From Thermanaerothrix solaris (GTDB lineage: Bacteria; Chloroflexota; Anaerolineae; Anaerolineales; Anaerolineaceae), in assembly GCF_032334255.1 (NCBI RefSeq), contig NZ_JAUHMF010000001.1, forward strand, positions 1,726,367 through 1,790,366: DNA of 64,000 nt, read 5' to 3'. Both the position numbers and the translations under genes were made by a program. The notes below the pieces were generated by a model. It made no database searches and was not told the origin of the DNA. It saw only the letters and a program-made list of their open reading frames with translations. Below, piece after piece: positions 6,964-15,535 of the stretch (its first letter is position 1; each line of letters opens with the position of its first letter).

Positions 6964-9900
6964 TTACGGCGCCGTTGCCAGGCTGAAATCGAGGCGGCGG
7001 TCTTCGGGCGCAAACGCGTGGAAGAATTGGCGGCGAGCAGGAACATACCCCGGCGATTCCACCCAGACCGAGACCATGATGCGGCTGGGCAGGCGCACCC
7101 GTCCCTCGTAGTAACCGTTGGCATCGGTTGGGCCAATCCGCTGCAGCGCATCTGACGTGCCCATTTGCACGATCACAAACTGGCCGGGGATGCCCCGTCC
7201 TTCGTCATCGGTAATCCAGCCATAAATGCGGTTCTGATCATCGCGCTCGGGAGGCGTGAGCGTGCCCCAGTAAGAATAAAAATCATACGTCCACTGTGTT
7301 ACCCCGGCCTCAGCCCGCCATTGATAGAACCTCGGTTCAAACTGGTCTTCGGGGGCAGAAGCCGATAATTGCAACTCATCCCCCGCTTTCACGGCTGGAA
7401 GCACGATCGTATAAGAGCCGTCAATCAGGCTATAAACCACCGGCTGGGGCACGCCGTTGATGGTCAGCAACACCTGGCCGGCGCCCACTCCGGCCGGCTC
7501 AGAGTTGGGGAACAAACGCCACAGGTACCCCGTAATGCGCACCTGCGCCCCGGCCGAAGAAGGCGACGGCGTTGGGAGTAAGGGCGTGCTGGAGGGAGGA
7601 AGCGGTGTGGCCGAGGCACGCGGGCGCGGCGAAGCAGTCAGGGTGGCGGTAACCACGGTCGGGGTGGCGGTCATTTGGAGCACCGGCGCCTCGCTGGCGT
7701 AGAAGGTGAAATTGCGCGAACGAGTCGTTGCGTCCGCCGTCCAGGTGATTTCGGGCGGATCAAATACATAGTTGGCTGCAACGGCCCAAAGGCGCACGGT
7801 TTGACCTGCCGCCAGGTCGAGAGACCCCGAGAAAGCGCCAGAGCGCCCGCTGCGCCCCAACAGCACCGCCGGCGTTGCACCCACTTGGGCGTAAATCTCA
7901 ACCCCGGCCAACGGACGCGGCAGGAACCGGGTGCGCAATAACACCCGCCCGCTGAAGCGCACGGTACGCAGATACTGGTCTGAGGCACCGTTTTGGGAGG
8001 TGTCGGGGGTGTAGGTTGCGCTGAGCGTATAGGGCTCAAGCGAATTCTTGTTCCCCAGGTTGGAAATGCGGAGGTAGTACACCTGCCCGGTCTCAAGGGT
8101 CGCCGTCAGCGAAAGGGGCTGGCCCCTCTGGCCGTTGAGGCTCGTGAGCGGGTACCCCCGCCCCCGGTAGAGAAAAACGTTGAGCCGTTCATAAGGGAAG
8201 GGATTGGTCACCGTAAAGGTGACCGGCGAGTGGTCTCGGGTGGCCGGGGCGATGAACGAGAAATAATCTCCGTTGGCATCACCCCAAAAGAAGCCCTGTA
8301 TCGGCCCCTGGGTGAGATCCCAGAACGTGGCCTGATCGAACGAGTCGTTGGGCTCATGCGGGTCGGGGACGACATCGCTGAGGGTCAATTGGTACGGATT
8401 GGGACTGCCAAAGGAGCCAAACAGCAACGAGGAAACGGCGATTAAGTAGGTTTCGCCGGCCGAAGCATCAAATGAGAGTCGAACCGAGTCTCCTTTTTTC
8501 CGCGCTTGCGCCGAAACAAGAGTATTACGGCGGACCGGATGGATCAACCGCAGTTTGAGTTCCTGAGTACTCGTCGGATCTACTGCGGTGAGGGTGTAGA
8601 TCCCCGATTGCTGGAAGGTCACGGATAGATAATCGGTTTCGCCGCCAGGGATGAGATAGCCGTGATAGAGGGCGGACATATCCCAGGGGGTGGCCTGCCC
8701 CGGCGCGTCGTTTGGCTCATCGGGATCGGGAAGAACCTGGGTGAGGGCGATTTGATAGGCTTGGGGTGGCAGAGAGGAACGCATCTCCCCGGTAATCGCC
8801 AGGTCAAAAGCCTCGCCCGCCCGCGCCCCCACCGTTAGCGTGAGTGGTTGACCCATGTGTTCGGCACGGGCGTCGTAAAGGACGCTTTGGCTGGAAGATC
8901 GCATCAGGCGCAGGATGGGCTTCCACTCGGCACTGAGGGGCGTGAGCGTAAAGGTGTAAATCCCCGATTGATCAAAGGTCACATGGAGGTAATCCACATC
9001 CATAAACGTTAACTGGCCGCTGAAAGTGGCCTTCATATCCCAGGCGTTGGCGGCATGACGAGCATCGTTCGGCTCAACCTCGGTCAGAGCGCCGGCGGGC
9101 AGTGTGGCTACTGCGGTTGCGGCAGGGGATGGGGTGCCCTGTAACATGGGGGTGGGGAAAGGTGTGGTTGTCGCGCGCGGATAGATCCATTCAATATCGA
9201 GCCGAAAAGCGCTGCCGGGGTCGCCATTGACAAAGATGTAGTACTCGCCGGCGCGCGGATTGAGGTATTGGCACTGATTGTCAAAACTCAACGTGGCTGG
9301 CATCCAGCAGTCATAGTCCTCATTGACCGTCGGGTATTGAGGCACCGGGCGTTCCCCTTTCCGCACAAAGACGTTGAAAAGATGATCGGATTGGGCAGTG
9401 ATATAAATGTTGAGATTTTGCAGGTTGGCCGGAACCGCCACCCGGAACATCAAGCCGGGCACTCCGGCAGGAATCGAAAACGTATAACGCCCCGGCCCGC
9501 TCAGGTCGGCAACCGGAAGGCTGTCCACGCTCAGGGTCTCTTCCTGGGTTCCTCCCTCACCCCCACCCTGGCCTTGTTCCGGTAGGACGGGAGAGGCCTC
9601 ATAACCATAACTGGCGCGGTTATCGGCCAGGTATTTTTCGTGGCCTAGGTCAGCCTCAACCTCCACCTGGTACGTACCGGGCAGCATCTTTTCCGCCGGG
9701 CCTTGCAGGGCAAAGACATAGGTATCCACATCGGTGCGATCGCCGAGGATCCAGCAGGTGGTAAGCCCAAACGTGCACTCATGGTTGGTGATTTTGACAT
9801 CGCCGTTGTGCGCATCCCAGGGAATTACCTGCTGGGAGTGGGTCTTCTTGGAAGCATTATAGGTCTTGATCCAGACCAACCCGGCATAATCCCCCTGGCG

Positions 9901-10734
9901 AATGGTAAGGCTCGACCCATCGCTGAGCAAACGCACGTAGCCATCGGTCTGGAACGATCCAGAAACATTGGAGCGATTGGACACCTGATCGGTTAAATCG
10001 TAGAGTGCTCCGTTCAGGAAATTGACCGCTGCGGTGGCTTCGGTGGGGATGAGGAACGCACCCAGGATCGAACAGCGATCCTCATCCGCCCCAAAAGCCT
10101 GAACACAGTCATCGTAACCCCCGCGATGAATCCAGGTCGGAAAAGCCAGGCTGGGCATGTCCTGGGTGTGGATGAGCAGGGGGGTGCCGTCATTCCACGT
10201 CAGGTATGCGTTCAGGCGGTAGGCGCGGCTGTAGGCGTTGGTTTGGCGTTCGGGGAGCGCATCGCGATTAGCCGTGTTATCCACCTTGACCGCGAAGTAA
10301 CCCTGCTCTGCCGTGGTGAGAGTCAGCCTCAGATTCGGGGCGTACTTGGCATCCGGGATAGTGTAGTTCTGGCATTGCTGACTGCACACCTGGGCCTGCC
10401 CCAACACCCCCTGCCAGCATTGCAGGGTCGGCGCACCGGGCGCGCCCACAATATCGCTGATCACATCCAGGAGAAACGAAAATTGGCTCTCCCAATCGGC
10501 ATCACAACTGGTCAGGTTGTAGTAGGTGTCAAACCAGCGGTGGTAAAACTCCTTGGCCGCCCGATCCCCCATTTCGGAATGGAGAAAATAGACATCCACC
10601 ACACAGTTGCCCACGCACGCCTCATGGGAAACGCGGGCTTGGGTTTGGGCATTAACGATCCAGCGCCCCACACCCAAAAGAAATGCACCCAGCGCCAAAA
10701 GAGAAACAATGAACCCGATCCATTTTCCTTTCAT
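6964..10734 (-). CDS. Large secreted multidomain protein with PPC and regulatory-like beta-sandwich domains
   Basis: A 1256-aa exported protein. The start at 10734 (MKGKWIGF) gives a normal Sec signal with a hydrophobic core at residues 7-24, and a GGTGGAG site precedes it. A unique Cys-rich region of about 400 residues (CVGNCVVDVYFLH, CSQQCQNY) includes a CARDB-like stretch. It is followed by four pre-peptidase C-terminal (PPC)-type beta domains, three introduced by EPND motifs, then Thr/Pro linkers and three carboxypeptidase-regulatory-like domains ending in WITDDEGRGIPGQFVIVQ. No protease domain, anchor helix or LPxTG motif is visible. It is probably an extracellular binding or structural protein. 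Its place inside the CRISPR locus in reverse orientation looks like an insertion and implies no role in immunity. Confidence 0.8.
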   Translation of the reverse strand: MKGKWIGFIVSLLALGAFLLGVGRWIVNAQTQARVSHEACVGNCVVDVYFLHSEMGDRAAKEFYHRWFDTYYNLTSCDADWESQFSFLLDVISDIVGAPGAPTLQCWQGVLGQAQVCSQQCQNYTIPDAKYAPNLRLTLTTAEQGYFAVKVDNTANRDALPERQTNAYSRAYRLNAYLTWNDGTPLLIHTQDMPSLAFPTWIHRGGYDDCVQAFGADEDRCSILGAFLIPTEATAAVNFLNGALYDLTDQVSNRSNVSGSFQTDGYVRLLSDGSSLTIRQGDYAGLVWIKTYNASKKTHSQQVIPWDAHNGDVKITNHECTFGLTTCWILGDRTDVDTYVFALQGPAEKMLPGTYQVEVEADLGHEKYLADNRASYGYEASPVLPEQGQGGGEGGTQEETLSVDSLPVADLSGPGRYTFSIPAGVPGLMFRVAVPANLQNLNIYITAQSDHLFNVFVRKGERPVPQYPTVNEDYDCWMPATLSFDNQCQYLNPRAGEYYIFVNGDPGSAFRLDIEWIYPRATTTPFPTPMLQGTPSPAATAVATLPAGALTEVEPNDARHAANAWDMKATFSGQLTFMDVDYLHVTFDQSGIYTFTLTPLSAEWKPILRLMRSSSQSVLYDARAEHMGQPLTLTVGARAGEAFDLAITGEMRSSLPPQAYQIALTQVLPDPDEPNDAPGQATPWDMSALYHGYLIPGGETDYLSVTFQQSGIYTLTAVDPTSTQELKLRLIHPVRRNTLVSAQARKKGDSVRLSFDASAGETYLIAVSSLLFGSFGSPNPYQLTLSDVVPDPHEPNDSFDQATFWDLTQGPIQGFFWGDANGDYFSFIAPATRDHSPVTFTVTNPFPYERLNVFLYRGRGYPLTSLNGQRGQPLSLTATLETGQVYYLRISNLGNKNSLEPYTLSATYTPDTSQNGASDQYLRTVRFSGRVLLRTRFLPRPLAGVEIYAQVGATPAVLLGRSGRSGAFSGSLDLAAGQTVRLWAVAANYVFDPPEITWTADATTRSRNFTFYASEAPVLQMTATPTVVTATLTASPRPRASATPLPPSSTPLLPTPSPSSAGAQVRITGYLWRLFPNSEPAGVGAGQVLLTINGVPQPVVYSLIDGSYTIVLPAVKAGDELQLSASAPEDQFEPRFYQWRAEAGVTQWTYDFYSYWGTLTPPERDDQNRIYGWITDDEGRGIPGQFVIVQMGTSDALQRIGPTDANGYYEGRVRLPSRIMVSVWVESPGYVPARRQFFHAFAPEDRRLDFSLATAP

Positions 10735-10911
10735 GGCTCCACCCCCGGGCACAAAACAACGTTGTCTGAATAAATTATAGGCCGGCGCTGGAGATGCGCT
10801 ACCCCACAAACCCTGGAAGTCAGCGTTAACTGGCCATCTTCTTGCACCCGCAAGGGGAAAGGGAAGTTTGAGCCCATCCGGCTTGAGAACAAAGGAGGTA
10901 GATCACACGCC

Positions 10912-11922
10912 ATGGCCCCGCTTTACGTAGCCCATCAGGGGGCGCGCCTGCGCATCCACAACCGCCGCTTGACCGTTGAAGCCGCCGAGGGGAATCCGCC
11001 GCCCATCCTGGCCAATGTACCGCTCGGGCAGGTCTCACAGGTGGTGCTGTTCGGCAACATCGGCCTGACCACGCCCGCCATCCATGCCCTGCTGAGCGAG
11101 GGGATCGAAGTTGTCTTTCTCACCCAGGATGGCGACTACCGCGGACGGCTGAGCGGGGAATTGACCCCTCACGTCCCGTTACGCCGCGCCCAGTACCGCC
11201 ACCTTGAAGATCCCGCCTTTACCCTGGGAATGGCGCACGGCTTTGTCCGGGCCAAACTGGAACACCAACGAACTTTGCTCCAGCGCCACCAGCGCGAAGC
11301 CCCCGACCCCGCCGTATCGGCCGCCGTGACCAGCCTGGAGCACTTCTTACGCCAGGTGCCGCATAAAACCACCCTGGCTTCCCTGCGCGGGCTGGAAGGT
11401 GCGGCGACTGCGGCTTATTTCAGCGGCTACCGCCGTTTCTTTGATCCCATCTGGCGCTTCGAAGCCCGCCAACGCCGTCCCCCTCCCGACCCGGTCAACG
11501 TGTTGCTCTCATTGGGCTATACCCTGCTGGCCGAACTGGCTACCAGTGCCGTGCGCACGGTCGGGCTGGATCCCTATGCCGGCTTTTTGCACGAGGTGGT
11601 CTATAACCGCCCGGCCCTGGGGTTGGATCTGATGGAAGAGTTCCGCCCGGTGGTGGATGGTTTGGTGCTGTGGGCCTGCCGCAGTGGGCAGATGACACCC
11701 GAGGATTTCCACCCTGGCGATGCCGAGCGTCCGGTGATTCTGGGTGAGCGGGGGCGGCGCGTCTTCCTCCAGGCCTTTGAAGAACGCCTGGAACGGCGCT
11801 TCACCCACCCCTTGAGCGGCCAAACGCTCACCTTGCGTCAGTGCCTCATCGAACAGGCACGCCAAATTGCCCACCGCATCACCACGGGTCAAGCCGGCTA
11901 TCAGGGCATGGGGTTTCGCTAA
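10912..11922 (+). CDS. cas1: CRISPR-associated endonuclease/integrase Cas1
   Basis: A 336-aa protein that, as a complex with Cas2, inserts new spacers next to the leader. The N-terminal beta domain (LYVAHQGARLRIHNRRLTVE, VSQVVLFGNIGLTTPAIHAL) and C-terminal helical domain are complete. The metal ligands fall at E162 (GLEGAATAAYF), H227 (GFLHEVVYNRPALGLDL) and E242 (MEEFRP). The length is typical. An AAGGAGG site lies just upstream of the ATG. cas2 follows after 15 bp, so the two are co-transcribed. The upstream neighbour on the opposite strand starts at 10734, leaving a 177-bp divergent promoter region. Confidence 0.97.
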   Translation: MAPLYVAHQGARLRIHNRRLTVEAAEGNPPPILANVPLGQVSQVVLFGNIGLTTPAIHALLSEGIEVVFLTQDGDYRGRLSGELTPHVPLRRAQYRHLEDPAFTLGMAHGFVRAKLEHQRTLLQRHQREAPDPAVSAAVTSLEHFLRQVPHKTTLASLRGLEGAATAAYFSGYRRFFDPIWRFEARQRRPPPDPVNVLLSLGYTLLAELATSAVRTVGLDPYAGFLHEVVYNRPALGLDLMEEFRPVVDGLVLWACRSGQMTPEDFHPGDAERPVILGERGRRVFLQAFEERLERRFTHPLSGQTLTLRQCLIEQARQIAHRITTGQAGYQGMGFR

Positions 11923-11937
11923 GCCGGGAGAAAAATC

Positions 11938-12225
11938 ATGGACGAACGCGCCTTTTACGTCCTCGCCTATGATATCGCCGATGATCGCCGCCGCCTCAAG
12001 ATTGCGCGGCTGATGGAGAGCCTTGGCGAACGGGTGCAGGAAAGCGTCTTCGAGGCTTACCTGACCCCACGCGAATTGGAGCGCCTGCTCAAACGGGTGG
12101 AGCGGGTTCTGGTCGTCGAGGAGGATTCACTGCGCATCTACCGCCTGTGCGGAGGATGCAAGGGCACCATTCGCACCCTCGGGCGCGCCCGCCTCACCCC
12201 GCCACCGGGGGCGATCATCGTATAG
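11938..12225 (+). CDS. cas2: CRISPR-associated protein Cas2
   Basis: A 95-aa ferredoxin-like protein that bridges two Cas1 dimers during spacer integration. The N-terminal strand ends in the conserved acidic position YDIADDRRR (D12). Then come the helix KIARLMESLGERVQESVFEAYL and the strand LRIYRLC. Length and features are those of ordinary Cas2. It lies 15 bp after cas1 and 625 bp before the first repeat, with the leader in between. Confidence 0.95.
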   Translation: MDERAFYVLAYDIADDRRRLKIARLMESLGERVQESVFEAYLTPRELERLLKRVERVLVVEEDSLRIYRLCGGCKGTIRTLGRARLTPPPGAIIV

Positions 12226-12513
12226 GGGACCCCTTTCCCCGGCCGGGAGCCTGCACCGCCATACCAGCGGTGCGCCAGACACGCGCTGGCGCATACAACC
12301 GGCGTTGCCGTGAAGAAACCTTGCGGTGCTGAGCCCATCCCACCGTCATGAAGGCCATGTAGGGAGCGGGGTAGCCCGTTGCTGCTCCACCGCGCCCAGT
12401 ACCGTTTCGCAGTCAAAGATGATCGCGACGGATGTTTAGAGGCATTATGGGGTGGTGATCTTGAAGCGGTAAAAATCACCCCGGATGGTTGGCCAGTTTT
12501 CTCCGCGCAGCAC

Positions 12514-12542
12514 TTGCATCCGTACGGAAAAATCCCTATAAT
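12514..12542 (+). promoter_or_regulatory. Promoter directed toward the CRISPR array
   Basis: TTGCAT (12514-12519), a 17-bp spacer and TATAAT (12537-12542) make a good sigma-70-type promoter 309 bp before the first repeat, reading into the array. Transcripts from here would include the large leader hairpin. Confidence 0.55.
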
Positions 12543-12650
12543 AAGAATAACTGAAGATCGCACTTTAACAAGGGAATAGCGCAGGGGTGGCCGCAAACGG
12601 TATTGTAGGATGAACATGCCCGCCAGGGCCTAACTTGTGAAAATAATCAC

Positions 12651-12714
12651 TTTTGCGCACCCCCCTCGAAAATGAGGCCAAAAGGGCTCAAAACGGGAGG
12701 GGGGGTGCGCAAAA
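12651..12714 (+). repeat. Long inverted repeat in the CRISPR leader
   Basis: The arms 12651-12667 and 12697-12714 pair over 17 bp with a single bulged G. The 29-nt loop contains a nested GAGGCC/GGGCTC hairpin around AAAA. The arms contain runs of six and seven C/G and the element GCGCA. There is no T-run, so it is not a standard terminator. Confidence 0.75.
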
Positions 12715-12850
12715 TTCAAGGATTGAATATTAAACTCCCACTTGATGGCTAAAAACAGCCTTCAATCTGCGCATTTTCTCCCACTTTAGCCCGTAAAATG
12801 GGCTTGGAAAAGCGCAGTTTCTCCCACTTTCAGTTGTCTAGATGTCTGCA

Positions 12851-14207
12851 GTCAGAATCATCAAATGCCCGCCAGGGCATTAAGACATTTTTATGTGACT
12901 CCGCCCATTTTTCAAGTTCGCTTATTGTCGGTCAGAATCATCAAATGCCCGCCAGGGCATTAAGACCGATAATCACCTCCTTTCCTTCGGTCAGGTTTTT
13001 GATAGCCCGTCAGAATCATCAAATGCCCGCCAGGGCATTAAGACTCTCCGGTGTAGGCTTCTGTGGCGTAGTCGTAGATACAAATGCGTCAGAATCATCA
13101 AATGCCCGCCAGGGCATTAAGACTTCCATTGTCAGGATTCACCAGGACGATCTGGTCATCCGTCAGAATCATCAAATGCCCGCCAGGGCATTAAGACCCC
13201 CACCGAATCAGTCCAAACAGAGTCGCAATTAGGTCAGAATCATCAAATGCCCGCCAGGGCATTAAGACCCTAATACGACTTTCATGACACGCCTCCCGAT
13301 TGATATTGAGTCAGAATCATCAAATGCCCGCCAGGGCATTAAGACACCGGAGGTCGGGCTGTAATCCAAGACACGCATTGGCAAGAGTCAGAATCATCAA
13401 ATGCCCGCCAGGGCATTAAGACATGTTAAAGAGGCTCAGCGTCGAAAGTTTGGTGTAGTTTTGGTGCGTCAGAATCATCAAATGCCCGCCAGGGCATTAA
13501 GACATATTGTCTGGCAACAAGTCCTCGTCAGACTTGTGCCATACAAAGTCAGAATCATCAAATGCCCGCCAGGGCATTAAGACTTTGCCGATCGTTTTGA
13601 TTTCCCCTAGCTTTACTCGCCTGTCGCTATCGTCAGAATCATCAAATGCCCGCCAGGGCATTAAGACGAATAAGCCCATTTCAGAATGTTATCTACCTGA
13701 CGATAGCCCGTCAGAATCATCAAATGCCCGCCAGGGCATTAAGACTCCTCCACCCATTCAATTTGATCAGGCTGGTATCCGGCCTGAGTCAGAATCATCA
13801 AATGCCCGCCAGGGCATTAAGACACCGTATCTACGGTTTTGCGAACCTCCACCCTAGCGACAGTCAGAATCATCAAATGCCCGCCAGGGCATTAAGACCT
13901 AAAAGTCGCACCCTCCCGGGAGACTCGTGGAGGACTCTCCGTCAGAATCATCAAATGCCCGCCAGGGCATTAAGACACCATGGCAGAGGCCTGGGGCGTA
14001 CCGCCATGGGAGGTCGGTCAGAATCATCAAATGCCCGCCAGGGCATTAAGACACTCTGATTCTTTCCTCCAGAAGAGCAGAAGGAGGAGTGGGTCAGAAT
14101 CATCAAATGCCCGCCAGGGCATTAAGACCGTCATCGCGGAGAACGCGCCATACTTCGCGGAACGCAGTCACGTCAGAATCATCAAATGCCCGCCAGGGCA
14201 CATCAAC
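12851..14207 (+). CRISPR. CRISPR array: 18 repeats of 36 bp, 17 spacers
   Basis: The repeat is 36 bp (12851-12886 is the first copy), begins GTCAGAATCATC and ends GGGCATTAAGAC. Its core is the palindrome ATGCCC-GCCA-GGGCAT, the likely Cas6 hairpin. Seventeen copies are identical. The eighteenth (14172-14207) matches over 29 nt and then diverges, marking the old, leader-distal end. Spacers are 44, 42, 43, 38, 35, 41, 41, 45, 44, 48, 42, 42, 39, 42, 40, 40 and 43 bp, all different. The wide length range suits type I or III systems. The leader and cas2 lie on the left, and a terminator follows at 14243. The array is oriented with cas1-cas2. Effector type cannot be decided here. Confidence 0.98.
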
Positions 14208-14242
14208 AGGCGTGCCGGCAGGACACCCCAACTCTCAAAATC

Positions 14243-14278
14243 GGGGTTGCGTGAAATTGGCGCAACCCGCGTTTTTTT
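14243..14278 (+). terminator. Rho-independent terminator downstream of the CRISPR array
   Basis: GGGTTGCG and CGCAACCC (14244-14251/14261-14268) form an 8-bp stem with a 9-nt loop, followed after GCG by seven Ts (14272-14278). It sits 36 bp past the last repeat and would end the pre-crRNA. Confidence 0.8.
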
Positions 14279-14580
14279 CCATCCCAAAACGCCATGCCCG
14301 CACGATGTTGACCCGGTGAGATTTCTTCCTCTGCCGGGCTGGGAGCGGGTCGTTCTCAGCCCTCACCCGGGCCTTGGGTCGGGGTGGAAGGGCGGTTTTC
14401 CCCCAGACGGACGCGCGCAGACACCAGGGAGAAGAGGACGCCCGGATGGCCCCCGCCGAAGAACGAACCACCCGCGTACCACCGCCCCGCCCCCCAGTAA
14501 AGACGGGGGCGGCTTACCCGGCCACGCCCGCGATGATGCCCTCTCGGTTCCGACCTGCCCTGCACTCTCCCCTCAATTTT
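14279..14580. other. Intergenic region between array terminator and tRNA-Ser
   Basis: About 300 bp of GC-rich sequence. I see no ORF with a plausible start, no RNA gene and no repeat relative. A GC-rich hairpin can form around 14489-14512 (CCGCCCC with GGGGGCGG). Confidence 0.5.
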
Positions 14581-14584
14581 CGGT

Positions 14585-14590
14585 TATAAT
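14585..14590 (+). promoter_or_regulatory. -10 element for tRNA-Ser
   Basis: TATAAT lies 41 bp upstream of the tRNA. A -35 is weak: CTGCAC at 14560 gives a 19-bp spacer. Confidence 0.4.
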
Positions 14591-14630
14591 TAAAGCGCAC
14601 TCGCGTCAAGAGCGGCCCGCGGGTGCGCTC

Positions 14631-14722
<92 letters not shown>

Positions 14723-14724
14723 TC

Positions 14725-14748
14725 CGCCCGGTCCTTCCGGGCGTTTTT
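14725..14748 (+). terminator. Terminator after tRNA-Ser
   Basis: GCCCGG/CCGGGC stem with a TCCTT loop, followed by GTTTTT. Confidence 0.8.
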
Positions 14749-14778
14749 CATCCCCCGTTCGTGAATTAATTCCTAAAA

Positions 14779-14806
14779 TTGACATTGTCGGTAAACGTTG
14801 TAAACT
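14779..14806 (+). promoter_or_regulatory. Promoter of the CARDB/phospholipase-like operon
   Basis: TTGACA (14779-14784), a 16-bp spacer and TAAACT (14801-14806). It is about 95 bp before the start codon at 14902 and is the only promoter visible ahead of the four closely packed genes to 19860. Confidence 0.6.
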
Positions 14807-14901
14807 AATGGTGTGCCGAAACGCACCCGTTGTTCAAACCGGTCTACGCAGGGGGATTTTGGGCTGCCGGTTTCCCGTTCTTCCCAAGGAGGATTGTCCA
14901 A

Positions 14902-15531
14902 ATGAAAGAACCACCTTTATCCAAGGCGTCGGCCCTGCCATCGGCGCGCCGACCCATCCGCGCGGTGACCTATCCGTCCCGCGCAGTGTTTGCGCCGCCT
15001 CCCGCGCCCTCCCCCCTGGCCGGCGGCGAGCCCCGCACCTTGCCCCTCAAAGGTGAGTGGTATGCCCATTGGCGGCGTTTCCTCAACCGCCGCCTGACCC
15101 AACGCGAACGCGAACACGAAAAAGACGAATGTGGGCACGACCGCCGCAAGGTGATCATGCCCCGCCCCTACCTCGATGCCACCAGCAACTTCGCCCCCCA
15201 AATCAGCGCCCTGCGCGTAGGCGAGATCGGTACCATCACCTTCACCGTGTGGAACGATGGCAACTACCCTGCCTGGACCTGTTACGTTGAAATCTACGAG
15301 GGCCCGGGCGGCTACACCCACCCCCTCTCCGACTATGAACTGCGCGGACGCGCCATCATCACCCTTCACCCCGGCGAAAAACGCGAGGTCACCTTGCCCT
15401 GGGTACGTCAGCGTAAGAGCGGGCGGGTGGTTGGCATCGTCTATGACCCTCTGCTCGATCCACGCGGCTTCACCGTCGTCGGGCAATACGACCGCCATAT
15501 CACCAGCGTTCACTATCAGAATTTGGAGTGA
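14902..15531 (+). CDS. CARDB-like beta-sandwich protein, first gene of four-gene operon
   Basis: A 209-aa protein. The ATG at 14902 has an AAGGAGG site nine bases upstream and is preferred over in-frame upstream ATGs. Residues 1-90 are Pro/Arg-rich and low in structure, ending in a charged helix (RRLTQREREHEKDE). Residues 95-205 form a CARDB-type fold with strands such as GEIGTITFTVWNDGNYPAW, CYVEIYEGPGG and HPGEKREVTLPWV. No signal peptide is seen, which is odd for a domain usually found outside the cell. The next gene starts 4 bp after the stop. Function unknown; it may be a binding partner or subunit of the other three products. Confidence 0.7.
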   Translation: MKEPPLSKASALPSARRPIRAVTYPSRAVFAPPPAPSPLAGGEPRTLPLKGEWYAHWRRFLNRRLTQREREHEKDECGHDRRKVIMPRPYLDATSNFAPQISALRVGEIGTITFTVWNDGNYPAWTCYVEIYEGPGGYTHPLSDYELRGRAIITLHPGEKREVTLPWVRQRKSGRVVGIVYDPLLDPRGFTVVGQYDRHITSVHYQNLE

Positions 15532-15535
15532 CCCC

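Larger units (their letters stand above)
12226..12850 (+). promoter_or_regulatory. CRISPR leader region
   Basis: A 625-bp non-coding sequence between cas2 and the first repeat. The distal (14172) repeat is degenerate, so the array grows at this side. Contents: a promoter at 12514-12542; a partial copy of the repeat core at 12616-12629; a hairpin with 17-bp arms at 12651-12714; three copies of CTCCCACTT at 12735, 12778 and 12821, exactly 43 bp apart, the last two extended to GCGCA-N4-CTCCCACTTT; and a small hairpin AGCCC/GGGCT at 12788-12804. The upstream part (12226-12480) shows nothing I can assign. Confidence 0.7.

Noticed and set aside
6964..10734. The large exoprotein as a CRISPR accessory gene
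   Set aside because: It has a signal peptide and PPC/beta-sandwich domains typical of secreted proteins, and its opposite orientation argues against co-expression with cas genes.
12798..14319. Long open frames across the CRISPR array on both strands
   Set aside because: They consist of translated 36-bp repeats and spacers (recurring SSNARQGIK or NHQMPARAL), have no ribosome sites and are artefacts of the array.
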